DNA of 64,000 nt from Millisia brevis NBRC 105863 (lineage in GTDB: Bacteria > Actinomycetota > Actinomycetes > Mycobacteriales > Mycobacteriaceae): contig NZ_BCRN01000008.1 in the NCBI RefSeq assembly GCF_001552615.1, forward strand, positions 1 to 64,000, read 5' to 3'. A program made the translations under genes and the position numbers. Below are positions 53,694 to 63,209 of the stretch, piece by piece. The notes below the pieces were generated by a model. It did no database searches, was not told where the DNA came from, and saw only the letters and a program-made list of their open reading frames with translations. Position 1 is the first letter of the stretch. Every line of letters starts with the position of its first letter.

Positions 53694-53844
53694 CTGGTCA
53701 TCCTCACCGTGTGGTCCGGTCCTATCCGTCAGTATCCGACCGCCGCCGCTCGGCGGCCGGCTTTGTGGCGAACCGGACGGTGCAGGGAGCCGAGAGCACG
53801 ATCGGGGCGAAGCGTCCGCGCACACGGATGGTGGAATAGACGGC

Positions 53845-55101
53845 GTGGATCAGTCGACCGGCATCGGGCCGTCCTTCGAGGTGACCGCCCGTCTGGACGA
53901 CCGAGGCGGGCGCGCGGGGGTGCTCACCACCCCGCACGGCGTCATCAACACCCCGGCGTTCGTTCCGGTCGCCACCAAGGCGACCGTCAAGGCGGTGCTG
54001 CCGGAGACGATGGCCGACCTTGGCGCCCAGGCGCTGCTCGCCAACGCGTACCACCTGTACCTGCAGCCCGGACACGACATCGTCGAGGAGGCCGGGGGAC
54101 TGGGCCGGTTCATGAACTGGCCCGGCCCGACGTTCACCGACAGTGGCGGTTTCCAGGTCCTCTCGCTCGGTGCGGGTTACAAGAAGGTCCTCGCCATGGA
54201 GGCGGTCGACGCGCACGCCCAGGCGGTGCAGGCGAAGAACAAGGACAACCTCGCCCGCGTCGACGAGGACGGGGTCACCTTCACCTCACACCTCAACGGC
54301 TCGAAGCACCGCTTCACCCCCGAGGTGTCGATGCGGATCCAGCACGCCCTGGGCGCGGACATCATCTTCGCCTTCGACGAGCTGACCACGCTGGCCAATA
54401 CCCGCGACTACCAGGTGTCCTCGGTCGCGCGCACCCACCGCTGGGCGCAGCGCTGTCTCGACGAACGGGCCCGGCTGGCGGCCGCCCACCCCGATCGGCC
54501 GGAGCAGGCGTTGTTCGGGGTGGTGCAGGGCGCCCAGTACGAGGATCTGCGCCGCCAGGCCACCCGGGGGCTGCTGTCCCTGGCCGATGAGAATGGTCGC
54601 GGCTTCGAGGGATTCGGCATCGGCGGCGCGCTCGAGAAGAGCCGGATGGGCACGATCGTGCGCTGGGTGACCGAGGAACTACCGGACGACAAGCCTCGCC
54701 ACCTGCTCGGGATCAGCGAGCCGGACGACCTGTTCGCCGCGGTCGAGGCCGGCGCCGACACCTTCGACTGCGTCAACCCCTCCCGGGTGGCGCGCAACGC
54801 CGCGATCTACACCCCCGACGGGCGGTTCAACATCAACACCGCCCGCTTCCGGCGGGACTTCACCCCGATCGACGCGGACTGCGACTGCTACACCTGCGGG
54901 CACTACACCCGCGCCTACCTGCATCACCTGTTCAAGGCGAAGGAGATGGTGGCCTCGACGCTGGCGACCATCCACAACGAGCGGTTCACCGTGCGCCTGG
55001 TCGACGCGATGCGCGCGGCGCTGATCGCCGGAAACTTCGACGCCCTGCGCACCGAGTTCCTCGGCCGGTTCTACGGCTCACCGGCCGCCGTGGCGCGGTA
55101 G
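53845..55101 (+). CDS. tgt: Queuine tRNA-ribosyltransferase
   Basis: Tgt exchanges guanine-34 of GUN-decoding tRNAs for a queuosine precursor base. The 418-residue protein begins with GVINTPAFVPVATKATVKAVLPE and has the TDSGGFQVLSLG segment with the catalytic Asp, FGVVQG, GGFGIGGALEKS-like FEGFGIGGALEKSRM, and the zinc ligands DADCDCYTCGHYTRAYLHHLFK. The start GTG 53845 (VDQSTGIGPSF) is the first sensible start after the divergent putA promoter. Its 3' end overlaps the convergent transporter gene by 31 bp. It belongs to the queuosine group that includes the transporter and GluQRS. Confidence 0.95.
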   Translation: MDQSTGIGPSFEVTARLDDRGGRAGVLTTPHGVINTPAFVPVATKATVKAVLPETMADLGAQALLANAYHLYLQPGHDIVEEAGGLGRFMNWPGPTFTDSGGFQVLSLGAGYKKVLAMEAVDAHAQAVQAKNKDNLARVDEDGVTFTSHLNGSKHRFTPEVSMRIQHALGADIIFAFDELTTLANTRDYQVSSVARTHRWAQRCLDERARLAAAHPDRPEQALFGVVQGAQYEDLRRQATRGLLSLADENGRGFEGFGIGGALEKSRMGTIVRWVTEELPDDKPRHLLGISEPDDLFAAVEAGADTFDCVNPSRVARNAAIYTPDGRFNINTARFRRDFTPIDADCDCYTCGHYTRAYLHHLFKAKEMVASTLATIHNERFTVRLVDAMRAALIAGNFDALRTEFLGRFYGSPAAVAR

Positions 55102-55802
55102 AACGGTTCGTTGCGCTTGAGGTAGGCGATCACCCGGTAGGTGATCGGCAGCACCGCGACCTCGACCAGCGTCTTCCACAGGAATCCGACGAGCACATAG
55201 TTGACGAAGTCGCCGCCGGTGGTGATGCCGATGACACCGGCGGCGATCGAGCAGAACACCAGGGTGTCGAAGAATTCGCCGACCACGGTCGACCCGAGCA
55301 ACCGCGCCCACAGATGCTTCTCGCGGGTGCGCCGTTTGATCGCCACCAGGACGGCCGCGTTCAACAGTTGCCCCACCAGGTAGCCGAGCAGACCGGCGAG
55401 CACCAGTCGGGGGACCGCGCCGACCACCGTCTCGAGCGCCTGCTGGTTGTCGTAGAACGGCGCGGGCGGCAGCGCCAGCACGATCTGGAAGGACACGACC
55501 ATCAACAGCAGGGCGCCGAATCCGATGTAGATCGCCCGGCGGGCCGCCTTGAACCCGTAGACCTCGCTGAGCACGTCGCCGAGGATGTACGCCAGCGGGA
55601 AGAGCAGGAAGGCGCCGTCGGTGACGATCGGCAGGATCTGCAGCGGACCGAGGGTGACGTGGCTGTCAGTGAAGAAGGCCACGCCCTTGCTGGCCGCGAT
55701 ATTCGAGATCAGCAGCGTCGTGGTGAACAGCGCGACGATCGCAGGATAGTAAACCCGCAGGTGAGCGGGGTTCGGCGCGGTCGACGGCTCGGGGGTTGTC
55801 AC
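55071..55802 (-). CDS. Queuosine precursor transporter (YhhQ/QPTR family)
   Basis: The 243-residue protein has about six or seven membrane helices and the conserved YhhQ/DUF165 sequence FPLAYILGDVLSEVYGFKAARRAIYIG and LLGSTVVGEFFDTLVFCSIA. The family imports preQ0, preQ1 or queuine. With Tgt encoded opposite and no de novo pathway gene (queC-F) in the window, salvage is the likely mode. It starts at GTG 55802, six bases after TAGATT. The last 31 bases overlap the end of tgt. Confidence 0.9.
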   Translation of the reverse strand: MTTPEPSTAPNPAHLRVYYPAIVALFTTTLLISNIAASKGVAFFTDSHVTLGPLQILPIVTDGAFLLFPLAYILGDVLSEVYGFKAARRAIYIGFGALLLMVVSFQIVLALPPAPFYDNQQALETVVGAVPRLVLAGLLGYLVGQLLNAAVLVAIKRRTREKHLWARLLGSTVVGEFFDTLVFCSIAAGVIGITTGGDFVNYVLVGFLWKTLVEVAVLPITYRVIAYLKRNEPFYRATAAGEP

Positions 55803-55808
55803 CGGGCG

Positions 55809-55814
55809 AATCTA
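55809..55814 (-). promoter_or_regulatory. -10 element TAGATT of the transporter gene
   Basis: TAGATT on the minus strand, six bases, then GTG 55802. Confidence 0.6.
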
Positions 55815-55824
55815 CGCAACAACA

Positions 55825-55862
55825 ACGCCGGCCGCGAATCCCGAAGGACTCGCGGCCGGCGT
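55825..55862 (-). terminator. Hairpin after the 55886 membrane-protein gene
   Basis: ACGCCGGCCGCGA (55825-55837) and its exact complement (55850-55862) form a 13-bp stem with a 12-nt loop; TGTTGTTGC follows on the minus strand. It separates this gene from the transporter gene downstream. Confidence 0.75.
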
Positions 55863-55885
55863 GTGGTCGTTACCGGGTCCAAGAA

Positions 55886-56809
55886 TCAGGCGACCGGAGC
55901 CACCCGTCCGCTCACCGTCACGCGGTAGGCGTAGGTCAGCGCGATCACCGACACGGGAACCGTGACGAGCAGGCCGATGCCGAGCAGGATCGCACCGACG
56001 ATGTTGAGGCCGATCAGGGCGATGAACAGCAGCACCAGCGGTCCGACGTTGGCCGACGTGGCCCGGAAGCTCGAGTTCAGAGCCGCAACCGGCGCCTCGT
56101 TGCGGTCGATGACAAACATCTGGGTGAACATCAGCAGGAAGGCCGCGATGATGCCCGGGATGATCAGCAGGATGAAACCGATCCCGGTGATGACGCTGAC
56201 CAGGACCGACGCGAGAACGATGTTCACGACGTTCGGGAACTGGAAGTAGGCCTCGATGCCGGGCCGGTTGCCGTCGAGCTCGTGCAGCGCGCCCCGCACG
56301 AAGGCGGCACCGAAGATCGCGCCGACCACGGTCGACACCAGGTTGAACAGCAGGACGGTGAACAGGCCGGTACCGGCCTGGCTGCTGATCCACTGGATGA
56401 TGATGGAGACCACGGCGAATGCCACGATCACGAGCAGCCACGGCACGGGGTTGCTGCTGAAGCGCTTCCAGCCGTAGCCGATCGCGTCGCCGACGCTCAG
56501 CTGCGCGCCGCCGCCGAAGCCCTGGTTGCCGTAGGCGTCATTGCCGGAGCCCTGGTAGGCGGGCGGCGGGTAGCCTGCGGCCGCGTACGGATCACCGGCA
56601 CCCGGCTGGCCGTAGTTCTGCTGGTTCGGCTGCTGGTAGCCGGGCTGCTGGTAGCCGCCCTGCTGCTGGTAACCGCCCTGGTCGTAGCCCCCCTGCTGCG
56701 GGTATCCGCCCTGATTGGGGTAACCACCCTGTGCTGGGGGATAGCCCGGCCACTGGGGATCACCGCCCTGCCCCTGCCCCTGGTAAGGGTCGTTGCCGCC
56801 TGTGGTCAT
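55886..56809 (-). CDS. Membrane protein with Gln/Gly/Pro-rich repeats at the N-terminus
   Basis: The 307-residue protein starts with a disordered segment (about 1-100) built from QGGY, QPGY and similar repeats. Five or six membrane helices follow (about 115-300), including [20 protein letters not shown] and [23 protein letters not shown], a layout common among actinobacterial membrane proteins of unknown function. GGAGGAAG before ATG 56809 ([11 protein letters not shown]) decides the start; seven more residues are possible. It lies inside the queuosine group but shares no motif with it. Confidence 0.7.
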   Translation of the reverse strand: MTTGGNDPYQGQGQGGDPQWPGYPPAQGGYPNQGGYPQQGGYDQGGYQQQGGYQQPGYQQPNQQNYGQPGAGDPYAAAGYPPPAYQGSGNDAYGNQGFGGGAQLSVGDAIGYGWKRFSSNPVPWLLVIVAFAVVSIIIQWISSQAGTGLFTVLLFNLVSTVVGAIFGAAFVRGALHELDGNRPGIEAYFQFPNVVNIVLASVLVSVITGIGFILLIIPGIIAAFLLMFTQMFVIDRNEAPVAALNSSFRATSANVGPLVLLFIALIGLNIVGAILLGIGLLVTVPVSVIALTYAYRVTVSGRVAPVA

Positions 56810-56900
56810 TCGCTTCCTCCGCGTAGACATTGTCGTCGCGATCGACTCTACGTTGGAGGCTCCCCGGGTTATAGGGGCAGGGCGCGAGAACCGGACACAA

Positions 56901-56921
56901 CCGGCGGGACCGGTCCGCCGG
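56901..56921 (-). terminator. Hairpin between gluQRS and the 55886 gene
   Basis: CCGGCGG and CCGCCGG pair with a 7-nt loop about 90 bp after the GluQRS stop codon on the minus strand. No T-run. Weak terminator candidate. Confidence 0.35.
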
Positions 56922-57011
56922 TAGCTGCCAGGTGGGCGCGGTGACCGCGGTGATCGGCGACGAATCGATTCCGGGCGATGCTATTCCCGCTCGGCGCGGC
57001 GGCCGGAGGGT

Positions 57012-57926
57012 TCATCCGCAGGGTTCCGGGGTGAGCGTCCACGGCTCGGTGGGCAGCAGGGCCGGGTCGAACCGGTCGAGCAGGTCGGCCATGTCGACCA
57101 CCTCGCCGGGAGCGGCCAGATGCAGCGACGCCGCCAGCGCGGAGCGCACCTGCGCGGAGGTCTCGCCCAGGGCCAGGCGCTGCCGCAGCGTCACCGCGCC
57201 ATCGCGCTTGGCCAGCCGTGCCCCATCCCGCCCGAGCACCAATGGCACGTGCGCGTACTCGGGAACGACCCCGCCCAGCAGGGCGGTCAGATGGGCCTGA
57301 CGCGGCGCGGAATCGAGCAGGTCATCGCCGCGCACCACCTGGTCGACGCCCATCGCGATGTCGTCGACCACCACCGCGAGGTTGTATGCCGGGGTGCCGT
57401 CACCGCGCTGCAGAACGAAGTCGTCAACGACGCCCGTGTAGGAGCCGAACCGCAGGTCGGTGACGGTTTCGGTAGCGATGTCCGCGCGCAGTCGGATCGC
57501 CGGCGGACGCCCGGATGCCTCCCGTTCCACGATCTGCTCCGCGGTCAGCCGGCGACAGGTGCCCGGATAGGCGCCCGGCGGCGCGTGCGGGGCCGATACC
57601 GCGGCGTGAATCTCGCGGCGCGTGCACCAACAGCGGTACGTGCGGCCGGCGGCGGTCAGGTCGTCGATCGCGGTGCGGTAGCGCTCGATCCGGTCGCTCT
57701 GGACCACCGGGTCGCCGTCAACGTCGAGGCCGAGCGCGAGCAGGTCGGCGAGCTGCCTGCCCGCAGCCGCGGGATCGGCGCGGCCGGTGTCGAGGTCTTC
57801 GAATCGCAACCACAACCGCCGGTCGGTCGAGCGGGCGTACAGCCACGCCAGCATCGCGGTGCGCAGATTGCCCAGGTGCAGATCACCGGTCGGGCTCGGC
57901 GCGTACCGTCCCGCGCCGTCGTTCAC
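57012..57926 (-). CDS. gluQ: Glutamyl-Q tRNA(Asp) synthetase (GluQRS)
   Basis: GluQRS attaches glutamate to queuosine-34 of tRNA-Asp. The 304-residue protein looks like the catalytic half of a glutamyl-tRNA synthetase: RYAPSPTGDLHLGNLRTAMLAWL (HLGN in place of HIGH), the CWCTRREI...YPGTC zinc ligands and LAKRDGAVTL in place of KMSKS. The anticodon-binding half is missing, as in all GluQRS proteins. It shows that queuosine is made or salvaged and used in this organism, in agreement with tgt and the transporter gene nearby. GTG 57926 is the start. Confidence 0.93.
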   Translation of the reverse strand: MNDGAGRYAPSPTGDLHLGNLRTAMLAWLYARSTDRRLWLRFEDLDTGRADPAAAGRQLADLLALGLDVDGDPVVQSDRIERYRTAIDDLTAAGRTYRCWCTRREIHAAVSAPHAPPGAYPGTCRRLTAEQIVEREASGRPPAIRLRADIATETVTDLRFGSYTGVVDDFVLQRGDGTPAYNLAVVVDDIAMGVDQVVRGDDLLDSAPRQAHLTALLGGVVPEYAHVPLVLGRDGARLAKRDGAVTLRQRLALGETSAQVRSALAASLHLAAPGEVVDMADLLDRFDPALLPTEPWTLTPEPCG

Positions 57927-57979
57927 CGAGTGCCGCTCATTCGACCGTGTTCATTCGGCGCTATTCATTCCGTGGCCGT

Positions 57980-58930
57980 TCATTCGGGGCTCGTCGAGCT
58001 CCGGACCGACTCGTCGGATCCGGCCACGGCCGGCTGCGGGGTGTCGTCCACGGATGTGGCACGCAGCGGAGCGTCCTCCACGGACCGGGCCCGCTCGAGG
58101 ACCGCGTCGGCCACCGCCTGCGGCTGCTGATCCGGAATCCAGTGCGAGCCGGGCAGCACGATCAACCGGTACGGCGCCCGCACGTAGCCGCCGGTGGTCA
58201 TCGCGGCGTGCCGGCCGAGCGCGACGTCGCCGCTGCTCCACACGTAGGTGGTGGGGACCCGAACGCGACCGACCGACGAGGACCGCCCGTAGAGCGGCAT
58301 CGCGCGGTAGTAGTTCAGACCGCCGGTCAGGGCGCCGTCCTCGACGGTATCGGTCATCACCCGATCGGCTTCCGCGGCGGACATGCCGGTGGCGATCAGC
58401 GACTTGCGCATGAGTCCCGGCGCTCGTCGCGCGGCCAGTTCGGGCAGCACGGGCAACTGGAAGACGCCCATGTAGAACGAGCGCAGGATCTGCCCGCGCG
58501 GCATCGCGGCAATGAACGCCCCCGGATGGGGAACCGAGATCGCGGTCAGGGAGCGGATCAGGTCCGGACGGCGGGCAGCGAGGGCCCACGCCACCATCGC
58601 GCCCCAGTCGTGGCCCACGAGGTGGACCGGCTCACCGATCACGTCGATCAGCGCGACGATGTCCTCGGTCAGATCGTCGATCCGGTAGGCGCCGCGGGCG
58701 GTCGGACGGGCGCCCGGCGAGTACCCGCGCTGGTCCGGTGCGAAGGTGCGGTAGCCGGCGGCGTTGAGACGCTCGGTGACGGCCGACCACGAGGCGGCGC
58801 GCTGCGGGAAGCCGTGCAGCAGCACCACCGGAGACGTGGACGCATCGAGGGGGCCGCTGTCGATGACGTCGAAGGTGAGGTCGTCGCGGTCGAAGGTGGT
58901 CACACGGGTCGAGGAGGACGGGACCGTCAT
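57980..58930 (-). CDS. Alpha/beta hydrolase, epoxide hydrolase-like
   Basis: The 316-residue protein has an alpha/beta hydrolase fold: LLHGFPQRAASWSAV (oxyanion HGFP), APDQRGYSPGARP, nucleophile GHDWGAMVAW with Asp in the elbow, and a His in LPGSHWIPDQQPQ. Asp as nucleophile after GH fits the epoxide hydrolase/haloalkane dehalogenase type. The tail after about residue 285 is low complexity. TACGAT six bases before ATG 58930 fixes the start and shortens a longer open frame by 25 residues. Substrate unknown. Confidence 0.88.
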   Translation of the reverse strand: MTVPSSSTRVTTFDRDDLTFDVIDSGPLDASTSPVVLLHGFPQRAASWSAVTERLNAAGYRTFAPDQRGYSPGARPTARGAYRIDDLTEDIVALIDVIGEPVHLVGHDWGAMVAWALAARRPDLIRSLTAISVPHPGAFIAAMPRGQILRSFYMGVFQLPVLPELAARRAPGLMRKSLIATGMSAAEADRVMTDTVEDGALTGGLNYYRAMPLYGRSSSVGRVRVPTTYVWSSGDVALGRHAAMTTGGYVRAPYRLIVLPGSHWIPDQQPQAVADAVLERARSVEDAPLRATSVDDTPQPAVAGSDESVRSSTSPE

Positions 58931-58936
58931 GCCGCC

Positions 58937-58942
58937 ATCGTA
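58937..58942 (-). promoter_or_regulatory. -10 element TACGAT of the alpha/beta hydrolase gene
   Basis: TACGAT on the minus strand, six bases, then ATG 58930. Confidence 0.65.
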
Positions 58943-59036
58943 GGTGGTCGGCGACGGCGCGAGCCCGCGTGCCGACCGCACGCCCGAACGACGAAACGCT
59001 CGCACCCGGACGTCCGGATGCGAGCGTTTCGATCGG

Positions 59037-59121
59037 CGGAGGATAGGGGATTTGAACCCCTGAGGGCGTTAACCCAACCCGCGTTCCAGGCGAGCGCCAT
59101 AGGCCACTAGGCGAATCCTCC
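59037..59121 (-). tRNA. tRNA-Ser (anticodon GGA)
   Basis: On the minus strand acceptor GGAGGAT pairs with ATCCTCC. Anticodon stem CTCGC/GCGGG holds loop CTGGAAC, giving anticodon GGA (59085-59087). A long variable arm and GGTTCAAATC T-arm follow. Only CC of the CCA end is encoded. It reads UCC and UCU. Confidence 0.96.
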
Positions 59122-59249
59122 GCGGTGAACTATACCGAGTCGACCGCGCAGGACCGAAATGCCGCCCGTGACCGGCCACGATGCGACGCCGAGTGATCCG
59201 GATCGGGGCGATCGGACGGGGGGTTTGGCCACCGGTACGGCGGTGTGAC

Positions 59250-60719
<1,470 letters not shown>

Positions 60720-60768
60720 CGGTTTGTCGGTGGGTCGCGGGGCCACGTTCGCCCGACGACCCGCCGAC

Positions 60769-60774
60769 TACCCT
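60769..60774 (+). promoter_or_regulatory. -10 element TACCCT, leaderless layout
   Basis: TACCCT, six bases, then ATG 60781. Confidence 0.6.
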
Positions 60775-60780
60775 GGGCCC

Positions 60781-61362
60781 ATGACCACGGTGTGCATCGC
60801 CCAGGATCCGCAGGCCGACGCGCTGTTGGGCTCGGACTTCTTCGCGCTGCTGATCGGCATGACCCTGGATCAGCAGTTCCCGATGGAAGCCGCGTTCACC
60901 GGCCCGAAGAAGATCGCCGATCGAATGGACGGATTCGATATCCACCGCATCGCGGAATCGGATCTGGACGCCTTTGTCGCGCTGTCTTCGACACCGCCGG
61001 CGATCCACCGGTTCCCGGGATCGATGGCCAAACGGGTGCACGAATTGGCCAATGTGATCATCGACCGCTACGACGGGGATACCGCGGCGATCTGGACCGA
61101 GGGCGACCCCGACGCGAAGGAGGTCTTCCGTCGGTTGAAGGCGCTGCCCGGCTGGGGTGACCAGAAGTCGAAGATCTTCATTGCGCTGCTCGCCAAGCAA
61201 TTCGGGGTGACCCCCGCCGGTTGGGAAAAGGTGACCGGTGCCTACAGCGAGCCCGACTCGCGCCGGTCGGTGGCCGACGTCGTGGACGCGACCACCCTCC
61301 AGGAGGTCCGCCAGTTCAAGAAGCAGCAGAAGGCCGCCGCCAAGCAGGCCGCCGAGGCCTGA
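60781..61362 (+). CDS. HhH-GPD-type base excision repair-like protein
   Basis: The 193-residue protein matches the actinobacterial HhH-GPD-like group. FFALLIGMTLDQQFPMEAAFTGPKKIADRM is the characteristic N-terminal part, AKRVHELANVIIDRY the middle helix, and FRRLKALPGWGDQKSKIFIALLAKQFG the helix-hairpin-helix (LPGWG) region. The C-terminal ~25 residues are Lys/Ala/Gln-rich. DNA glycosylase activity is inferred from the fold; I do not see a clear catalytic Lys after the hairpin. A leaderless promoter fixes ATG 60781. Confidence 0.8.
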   Translation: MTTVCIAQDPQADALLGSDFFALLIGMTLDQQFPMEAAFTGPKKIADRMDGFDIHRIAESDLDAFVALSSTPPAIHRFPGSMAKRVHELANVIIDRYDGDTAAIWTEGDPDAKEVFRRLKALPGWGDQKSKIFIALLAKQFGVTPAGWEKVTGAYSEPDSRRSVADVVDATTLQEVRQFKKQQKAAAKQAAEA

Positions 61363-61529
61363 CCGGTCGGTCGGCGGGTTCGTGCCGCGCCCCGACAACG
61401 GGGCTTTCGCCGGGAAACAATGGCTCGCGCTATCGTTGGGTTGGTCGGGACGTCACCAATGCCGTCCGTTGTTCGGTCCATTGGTAGAAGACGCAGGTCG
61501 CCAGCGGCCGCGTAGAGCGAGAGGTTCCC

Positions 61530-63200
61530 GTGAGCACGGCTCCCGATCATCTGACCCCCGAAGCCGTGCGCACCGCGATGGCGCGGTTCGAGGCGGGCGA
61601 ACTGGATGGAAGCGTCTTCGGTCGCATCCTGGTCGGATTCGCGAACTGGTACCTGGTCACCACCGGTGACCGGCACGCGCTGCTGTGGAAGATCGAGGAC
61701 GAGGACGTCACCTGTGCCGCGGTGATGACCGAGCGGGTGTCCCCGGACGGTCAACCGGCGCACTTCATGGAGATGCGCGGCCGACATCTGGTGCGCAATC
61801 TGCCGGCGGAGGCCGACGGACTGCTGCTCGACTTCGGCCGGCCGCACTCGGTATTGATCCGTCGGGGCGGGTTCGAGTGGTTGCGGAGGATGTCGGCGGC
61901 TCTCGACATCGACGACGCGATAGACAATCCTTGGTACAACCAGGTCGATCTCTTCCTCGATCACACCTGGTTGGTGCTGTGCGAGAACGAACAGCCGCAG
62001 GTGCGCATCTTCGAGGGGCGCCGCGCGATCCGGATCTTCACCGCCGAGGATCGCCTCGAGCTCCACCGATCGCTCGAACCCCTGGACAACGACCTCGAAG
62101 CCGTCGAGATGACGGGACGGGATCTGTTTCCCCTCCTGGCACAACGGACGGACTTCCAGGCGATCCGGGTCGACCCGCACCGGCCGGGCGTCGACCGGCC
62201 GTCGGAATGGGGGCCCTCGATGGCCCACCGACTGGCGGAGGGCCTGGAATTTCGCCCGGAGGCGCGCGTTCTGCCCGCCCGTTCGGTATCCGAGGTCGAC
62301 ACCTTCCTGGACCTGTTGCCGATGTCGCGGGCCGGCCGGACTCGTGAGGAGACAACGGTCGACGGTCCCGACGGCACCCACCTGCCGGCGACGGTCTACT
62401 CGGGCACATCGATCGACGGAACCCCGGTGCACGCCTACGCCTTCGAGCCGATCGAGTCGCAGTACGGTTCGGCGCAGCCGGTGCGGCCGTCCGAATTGCT
62501 CTGCGCCGGCCTGCTCGCGGACCTGGTCCGCCGCCGGTGGGAGGGCTACCCGACCCAGCCGCTGCGGATGACCGACGCGATTCGCGACGAGGTGACCGAG
62601 GGCGCGCGGTGGGCCGCGGACCTGGTCGCGCTGCTCGGGGGACGCGACAATCTGCCGCGCGAGACGCTGCGGACCGCGCGCGGCGCCTACCTGGTCGACC
62701 ATTACCCGGCCATCGGTCGACGCACCTGGATCGAGCACGCGCGGCGGCATTTCGATTCCCTGGTCGAACAGGCACCGCCGCCCGCTCCGGACCTCGATCC
62801 CGTCGATCCGCCGGTCGGTCGGATCGGTGCCGCGCCGTCGACGCGGGTGGCCGGCAGCGCCACCGGGCGGGTGGTGGCTCCGCCCGCGGTCGACGCGCTG
62901 CGAACGACGGTTGTCGCTCCACCCACCGCTCCGGTCGCCCCGCTTCCGGTGATGGTTCCGGTGGCGGGCAGCACCACGGGACGGGTCGCGATGCCCCCGA
63001 GCGCACCCGGACCGTCCGAGCCGCCCGCGCTGGCGCCGGTCCCGGGCAGCGCCACCGGCCGGGTATCCGCCCGCCCCGCGGCGGCGCCGGCCGAGTCGGT
63101 CGACGAGCTTCCGACGGTCTCGTTCTCGGTGACTACCGGTTCCACCGGTCGTATCGGCGCACGTCCGACCGACGCGGGATCGGTCGGACTGCCCCGATAG
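61530..63200 (+). CDS. Unknown 556-residue protein with repeat-bearing C-terminal tail
   Basis: I do not recognise the family. The first ~420 residues look folded: PDHLTPEAVRTAMARFEAGELDGSVFGRILV opening, VLCENEQPQVRIFEGRRAIRIFTAEDRLELH in the middle, and an EVTEGARWAADLVALLGG region. From about residue 430 the sequence is Pro/Ala/Val-rich and carries four or five spaced copies of a GS(A/T)TGR(V/I) motif (VAGSATGRV, VAGSTTGRV, VPGSATGRV, TGSTGRI). No membrane segment or catalytic motif is visible. GAGAGG precedes GTG 61530. It ends 9 bp before dnaX and may be co-transcribed with it in part. Confidence 0.6.
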   Translation: MSTAPDHLTPEAVRTAMARFEAGELDGSVFGRILVGFANWYLVTTGDRHALLWKIEDEDVTCAAVMTERVSPDGQPAHFMEMRGRHLVRNLPAEADGLLLDFGRPHSVLIRRGGFEWLRRMSAALDIDDAIDNPWYNQVDLFLDHTWLVLCENEQPQVRIFEGRRAIRIFTAEDRLELHRSLEPLDNDLEAVEMTGRDLFPLLAQRTDFQAIRVDPHRPGVDRPSEWGPSMAHRLAEGLEFRPEARVLPARSVSEVDTFLDLLPMSRAGRTREETTVDGPDGTHLPATVYSGTSIDGTPVHAYAFEPIESQYGSAQPVRPSELLCAGLLADLVRRRWEGYPTQPLRMTDAIRDEVTEGARWAADLVALLGGRDNLPRETLRTARGAYLVDHYPAIGRRTWIEHARRHFDSLVEQAPPPAPDLDPVDPPVGRIGAAPSTRVAGSATGRVVAPPAVDALRTTVVAPPTAPVAPLPVMVPVAGSTTGRVAMPPSAPGPSEPPALAPVPGSATGRVSARPAAAPAESVDELPTVSFSVTTGSTGRIGARPTDAGSVGLPR

Positions 63201-63203
63201 GCT
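63198..63203 (+). promoter_or_regulatory. -10 element TAGGCT, leaderless layout
   Basis: TAGGCT, six bases, then GTG 63210 of dnaX. The hexamer overlaps the stop codon of the preceding gene (TAG), so dnaX has its own promoter inside the 3' end. Confidence 0.6.
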
Positions 63204-63209
63204 CGACCC

